Below, piece after piece: positions 61,004 through 64,000 of a stretch of DNA of 64,000 bases. The stretch covers positions 1-64,000 of the forward strand of contig CAMOEI010000002.1 in NCBI GenBank assembly GCA_946612115.1, given 5' to 3'. Under the pieces are notes generated by a model. That model saw nothing but the letters and a program-made list of their open reading frames with translations, was not told the origin of the DNA and did not search any database. A program made the position numbers and the translations under genes. Numbering within the stretch: position 1 is the first letter of the stretch; the number at the start of each line of letters is the position of its first letter. Source of the stretch: an uncultured Caryophanales bacterium. Lineage in GTDB: Bacteria; Bacillota_I; Bacilli_A; RFN20; CAG-826.

Positions 61004-61354
61004 ATGGCAAAACAACACAAAAGATCTTACCCAGCAAAAAAGAAAGAAATTAGATTTCATAAAGTTGAAGTGAAAAGTAAAAAAGCGAAATCTTTTATGA
61101 TGTGGCACCCTGCCTATGTATTTTTAGAAAATGATAACATTTTCATTTATGTTACTTTGACACATTCGGATGATGTTGAAGGGGTCACACTTATTAAACT
61201 TAGAAAAAATCCAAATCCTAAGGATAAACGAGATTCTTACTATGTCGCCGAGATTAAAGAAGACAAAAGGAATGAATTCAGCAAGATTAAAAAGGGCTGG
61301 GAGTTAGATGAGAGTGATGATAGAGATATTAGAAAAATGTTTAAAAAAAGATGA
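61004..61354 (+). CDS. Small basic protein of unknown function
   Basis: 116 residues, lysine-rich, without signal or TM. The first 35 residues are basic (KRSYPAKKKEIRFHK); the middle is beta-rich (WHPAYVFLENDNIFIYVTLTH), followed by LIKLRKNPNPKDKRDSYYV. I cannot name the family, though similar short proteins occur beside PBECR-type genes as far as I recall. The leader resembles that of the gene at 49605: a GACCT-C-ATA terminator, A/T-rich stretch, hairpin, then AGGAGGCCAT before the ATG. The stop codon overlaps the 3' end of a minus-strand small RNA. Confidence 0.65.
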   Translation: MAKQHKRSYPAKKKEIRFHKVEVKSKKAKSFMMWHPAYVFLENDNIFIYVTLTHSDDVEGVTLIKLRKNPNPKDKRDSYYVAEIKEDKRNEFSKIKKGWELDESDDRDIRKMFKKR

Positions 61355-61425
61355 TTCCGCCAGTCGAACAATTTCTTGATCGATTTTTCGGCGTGGGAGG
61401 ACTAAGCTCCACCAAATCACCTTGT
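61343..61425 (-). ncRNA. Tandem small RNA, copy A (minus strand)
   Basis: About 83 nt. On the minus strand AAGGTGATT (plus 61415-61423) pairs with AATCATCT (61349-61356) using a G-U pair that is valid only on this strand. It encloses a GGAG/CTCC-type hairpin and a CGCC/GGCG stem capped by CGATCAA/TTGTTCG, and ends in TTTTTTT. A homologous unit lies 119 bp away with different but still paired bases. Confidence 0.65.
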
Positions 61426-61431
61426 GAGAAT

Positions 61432-61460
61432 ATTAAACCATTGTGCATCCTATTATTCAA
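61432..61460 (-). promoter_or_regulatory. Promoter of small RNA copy A
   Basis: On the minus strand TTGAAT, 17 bp, TTTAAT. Its geometry is identical to that of copy B. Confidence 0.55.
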
Positions 61461-61461
61461 T

Positions 61462-61541
61462 AAAAAAAGATGATTCCGCCGGTCGAACAAACTCTTGTTC
61501 AAATTTGGCGCTGGAGATCTAGCTCCTTCAAATCACCTTGT
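61462..61541 (-). ncRNA. Tandem small RNA, copy B (minus strand)
   Basis: About 80 nt. It has the same outer helix AAGGTGATT/AATCATCT, GGAG-CTAGAT-CTCC, and a CGCC/GGCG stem capped by GAACAA/TTGTTC where copy A has CGATCAA/TTGTTCG. It ends in TTTTTTT. Each copy carries its own promoter and terminator, so the pair looks like duplicated sRNA genes. Confidence 0.65.
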
Positions 61542-61547
61542 AGAAAC

Positions 61548-61576
61548 ATTAAATCACTAAGTGTTTTGGTTTTCAA
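61548..61576 (-). promoter_or_regulatory. Promoter of small RNA copy B
   Basis: On the minus strand TTGAAA, 17 bp, TTTAAT. Confidence 0.55.
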
Positions 61577-61612
61577 ATAAAACAGCGTTGTCACTTAATT
61601 AGAATGATTTTT

Positions 61613-61642
61613 ATTTTCTAGAAAATTAAAAATAAATATAAT
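61613..61642 (+). promoter_or_regulatory. glgB promoter region with palindrome
   Basis: A perfect 14-bp palindrome ATTTTCTAGAAAAT (61613-61626) stands where the -35 would be, and TATAAT follows at 61637-61642. The glgB ATG is only 6 bp after the -10, so the mRNA may be leaderless. Confidence 0.5.
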
Positions 61643-61648
61643 AAGTGT

Positions 61649-63460
61649 ATGGCATACGGATTAATATACGATTACTTAATGGGCCAAACAATCGAAGCAT
61701 ACACCTACTTCGGCGCTCATTTCACAAAACAAAACGGCAAAGATGGAGTGGTTTTCAGACTCTACGCTCCAATGGCCAGTGATGTCTCAGTTATCGGTGA
61801 TTTTAATAACTGGAGCATGTACGAACACAAGATGAATAAAATCGATGATTCTGGAGTCTGGGAATTATTTATTCCAGGCTTGAGCAATTATCAAGCATAT
61901 AAATTCCATTTCAAAAATGCGAAAGGCGAATATGTCGATCGTGTTGACCCATGCGCATTCTTTAGTGAGATTGCTCCATCAACATGTTCTAGATTATTTG
62001 ACTATCGCAATTTTATTTGGCATGACGAAAAATTCTTATCTCAAAGAGATAGAAACTTTGATCGTCCAATGAGCATCTATGAGATGCATGTTGGTTCTTG
62101 GCTTAAAAAAGACCGTTTCTCTTCTTATGAAGAGGTTGCGGATGTCTTAATTCCTTATATTCAAGGAATGGGCTTTACACACGTTGAATTTATGCCGATA
62201 GTGGCCCACCCATTTACTGGTAGCTGGGGATATCAAGCAACTGGATTTTATTCAGTTGATCCTAGATATGGAAATCCACATCAATTAATGTCTTTTATCG
62301 ATAGGCTTCACCAAGCCGGTATTGGAGTTATTTTAGATTTCGCTCCTGTACATTTCGCTAGCGACCCATGGGCTCTCGCGGAATATGATGGAAGCTGTTT
62401 ATTTGAATATTCTAATGAACACAGAGTCTCTCCTTGGGGATCTTTACAATTCGATTTAGGAAAAGACCCGGTTAGAAGCTTTTTGATGAGCGCGATGAAT
62501 TACTTTGTCACTGAATACCACATTGATGGTATTAGAATTGACGCGGTTAGTAATATCATCTTCTATAATGGTGATAAGACCAAAGGAAGAAATGAAGGAG
62601 CGATTGAGTTTATTAAAAGACTTAATGCAAAAATGCATATCGCTCATGACAAAGTCATGATGATCGCGGAAGATAGCTCTGATTTCCCAGGAGTTACTAA
62701 ACCAACCGAACAAGACGGCTTAGGATTTGACTATAAATGGGATTTAGGCTGGATGAATGATACTTTAAAGTATTACGCCTTAGATCCAGTTTATAAAAAG
62801 TATGACCATAATAAATTAACTTTCTCAATGGCTTATTTCTATAGCGATAATTTCTTACTTCCATTCTCTCACGATGAAGTCGTCCACGGAAAAGGAACAC
62901 TTCTTAATAAGATGTGGGGAGATTATTATCAGAAGTTTGCCTTATTAAGAAATTTAATTACATATCAATTCGCTCACCCAGGAAAGAAACTTAATTTCAT
63001 GGGTAATGAATTCGCTAGTTTTGATGAGTGGAATGAAAATAAATCTCTCCCATGGGATTTAAAGCGTTTCCCTGCTCATGATAGCATCTCAAGATTATAT
63101 AAAGACCTCAACCTCATTTATCGAGCGCATAAAGCAATGTATGTTCAAGAATATAATCCAAACACCTTTAAATGGTTGATTGTCGATAATAAAAATGATT
63201 CAGTGTTTGCATTCACTCGTAGAGTGGATGATGAAGTAATGATCTTTGTCTTTAATATGACTCCAAATTATTACGACAACTTTGGAATTCCTGTGGAAGT
63301 CGAAGGCGAATACACTGAAATCTTTAATAGCGATAAAGATATCTATGGTGGAGATAACCAATATAATGGTCTACCTATTGGTAGCTTCGGTGGATATTTC
63401 ACCATTAAACTTCCTTCTTTAGGGGCCTGTATCTTTAAGCTCACTAAAAAAGCAAAATAA
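61649..63460 (+). CDS. glgB: 1,4-alpha-glucan branching enzyme (GH13)
   Basis: Makes alpha-1,6 branches during glycogen synthesis. 603 residues: an N-terminal CBM48-like domain with VVFRLYAPMASDVSVIGDFNNW (about 30-115; shown in part as DVSVIGDFNNW), then a GH13 barrel with YEMHVGSW, FMPIVAHPFTGSWGYQ and the catalytic residues D298 (GIRIDAVS), E341 (IAEDSS) and D409 (SHDEVVHGKG). The family's extra N1 domain is absent, as in other short GlgB. A later in-frame ATG at 61679 is possible. It is followed 34 bp on by glgP. Confidence 0.95.
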   Translation: MAYGLIYDYLMGQTIEAYTYFGAHFTKQNGKDGVVFRLYAPMASDVSVIGDFNNWSMYEHKMNKIDDSGVWELFIPGLSNYQAYKFHFKNAKGEYVDRVDPCAFFSEIAPSTCSRLFDYRNFIWHDEKFLSQRDRNFDRPMSIYEMHVGSWLKKDRFSSYEEVADVLIPYIQGMGFTHVEFMPIVAHPFTGSWGYQATGFYSVDPRYGNPHQLMSFIDRLHQAGIGVILDFAPVHFASDPWALAEYDGSCLFEYSNEHRVSPWGSLQFDLGKDPVRSFLMSAMNYFVTEYHIDGIRIDAVSNIIFYNGDKTKGRNEGAIEFIKRLNAKMHIAHDKVMMIAEDSSDFPGVTKPTEQDGLGFDYKWDLGWMNDTLKYYALDPVYKKYDHNKLTFSMAYFYSDNFLLPFSHDEVVHGKGTLLNKMWGDYYQKFALLRNLITYQFAHPGKKLNFMGNEFASFDEWNENKSLPWDLKRFPAHDSISRLYKDLNLIYRAHKAMYVQEYNPNTFKWLIVDNKNDSVFAFTRRVDDEVMIFVFNMTPNYYDNFGIPVEVEGEYTEIFNSDKDIYGGDNQYNGLPIGSFGGYFTIKLPSLGACIFKLTKKAK

Positions 63461-63494
63461 TATTTATATATTTATATAAAGGGGTAATTTTTCT

Positions 63495-64000
63495 ATGTTT
63501 TCTTCAAAAGCAAATTTTAAAAGAGAATTTCAAGCTCGTTTACTTGAACGATATGGTGTTGAAGTGGCGACGAGCTGTCCGAATGAACAATACACAATTT
63601 TAGGAGAGATGGTTCGTGACTATGCGAACATCAATCTTAAAAATACCCACGAGCAAAGTGCGGTTAAGGGAAAAAGAACATTAATCTATTTCTCAATGGA
63701 ATTTTTAATTGGACGTTTACTCAATAATAATATTCAAAATTTAGACATTTATAACGTTGTCAAAGAAGGCTTAGACGACTTAGGTATTGATTTAAATACT
63801 TTAGAAGATGAAGAAAGTGACGCAGGTCTTGGTAATGGTGGATTAGGTCGACTTGCCGCCTGTTTCCTTGATTCAATCGCTTCTTTAGGCTATTTAGGAC
63901 ATGGCAACTGTATCCGTTATCAATATGGCTTCTTCCGTCAAAAGATTGCAGACGGCAAACAAAAAGAACTTCCAGACCAATGGTTAACAAACGGTAATGT
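63495..64000 (+). CDS. glgP: Glycogen/maltodextrin phosphorylase (GT35), truncated by the window end
   Basis: Releases glucose-1-phosphate from alpha-1,4-glucans using a pyridoxal phosphate cofactor. The start at 63495 has AAAGGGG 10-18 bp upstream. The 168 visible residues show YFSMEFLIGRLL, the glycine-rich DAGLGNGGLGRLAACFLDS and IRYQYGFFRQKI, all strongly conserved in GT35. The rest, including the PLP lysine, lies beyond 64000. It shares its direction with glgB and is probably co-transcribed with it. Confidence 0.93.
   Translation, partial: MFSSKANFKREFQARLLERYGVEVATSCPNEQYTILGEMVRDYANINLKNTHEQSAVKGKRTLIYFSMEFLIGRLLNNNIQNLDIYNVVKEGLDDLGIDLNTLEDEESDAGLGNGGLGRLAACFLDSIASLGYLGHGNCIRYQYGFFRQKIADGKQKELPDQWLTNGN

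Noticed and set aside
1-64000. CRISPR arrays, tRNA or rRNA genes, insertion sequences
   Set aside because: No regularly spaced short repeats, no cloverleaf with a CCA-type end, no rRNA signature and no transposase were recognised by reading; a tRNAscan or IS search was not possible.

Overview
The window is AT-rich, densely packed DNA from a low-GC Gram-positive-type bacterium, probably a gut Bacillota/Mycoplasmatota lineage (Bacilli, RF39- or Erysipelotrichia-like). The reasons are many Cys-anchored lipoproteins, Ig-like (Big_2) surface domains, Listeria-type InlB repeats, CIRCE heat-shock operators, a full Rnf operon and intrinsic terminators after most operons. TGA is used as a stop (for example rnfC and rnfD overlap as ATGA), so this is not the Mycoplasma code. 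The lineage is inference.

Layout. 1-5700: a divergent pair of c-di-GMP genes (membrane GGDEF protein; very large 7TM-GGDEF-PAS-EAL protein). 5700-16700: one long run, rnfCDGEA, a small Cys-rich membrane protein, a very short rnfB, apbE, a NusG-II protein and a Gx transporter, then cardiolipin synthase, a HAD phosphatase and an amylase lipoprotein. 16700-17940: no protein gene, but a probable 1.1 kb structured RNA built from three tandem ~320-nt units, with its own promoter and terminator. 17990-23100: ZIP metal transporter, surface endonuclease, esterase. 23140-31450: a maltodextrin-type ABC importer. 31470-44590: an operon of secreted starch enzymes (CBM41-GH13, pullulanase) and Ig/CBM26 binding lipoproteins. 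44600-49260: DJ-1 protein, PIN toxin-antitoxin pair, CIRCE-controlled ClpB, metallophosphatase. 49260-50470: two copies of a small RNA element flanking a PBECR-like gene. 50560-55780: an operon pairing a SipW-type signal peptidase with two TasA-like proteins that carry starch-binding modules. 55800-59330: two surface proteins with a shared C-terminal module, the first behind a (CA)7 promoter that looks phase-variable. 59340-64000: intracellular glucan metabolism (malQ, glgB, start of glgP), interrupted by two tandem small RNA genes on the minus strand.

How it fits together. Surface lipoproteins and TasA-like proteins with CBM26/CBM41 modules would hold starch at the cell. The secreted GH13 enzymes cut it and the Ig-displayed solute-binding protein with its permeases imports maltodextrins. 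MalQ, GlgB, GlgP and the HAD (possible beta-phosphoglucomutase) process them. Rnf would supply the ion gradient. No CRISPR array, tRNA, rRNA, insertion sequence or dockerin was recognised. All assignments come from reading the sequence; no database search was run.
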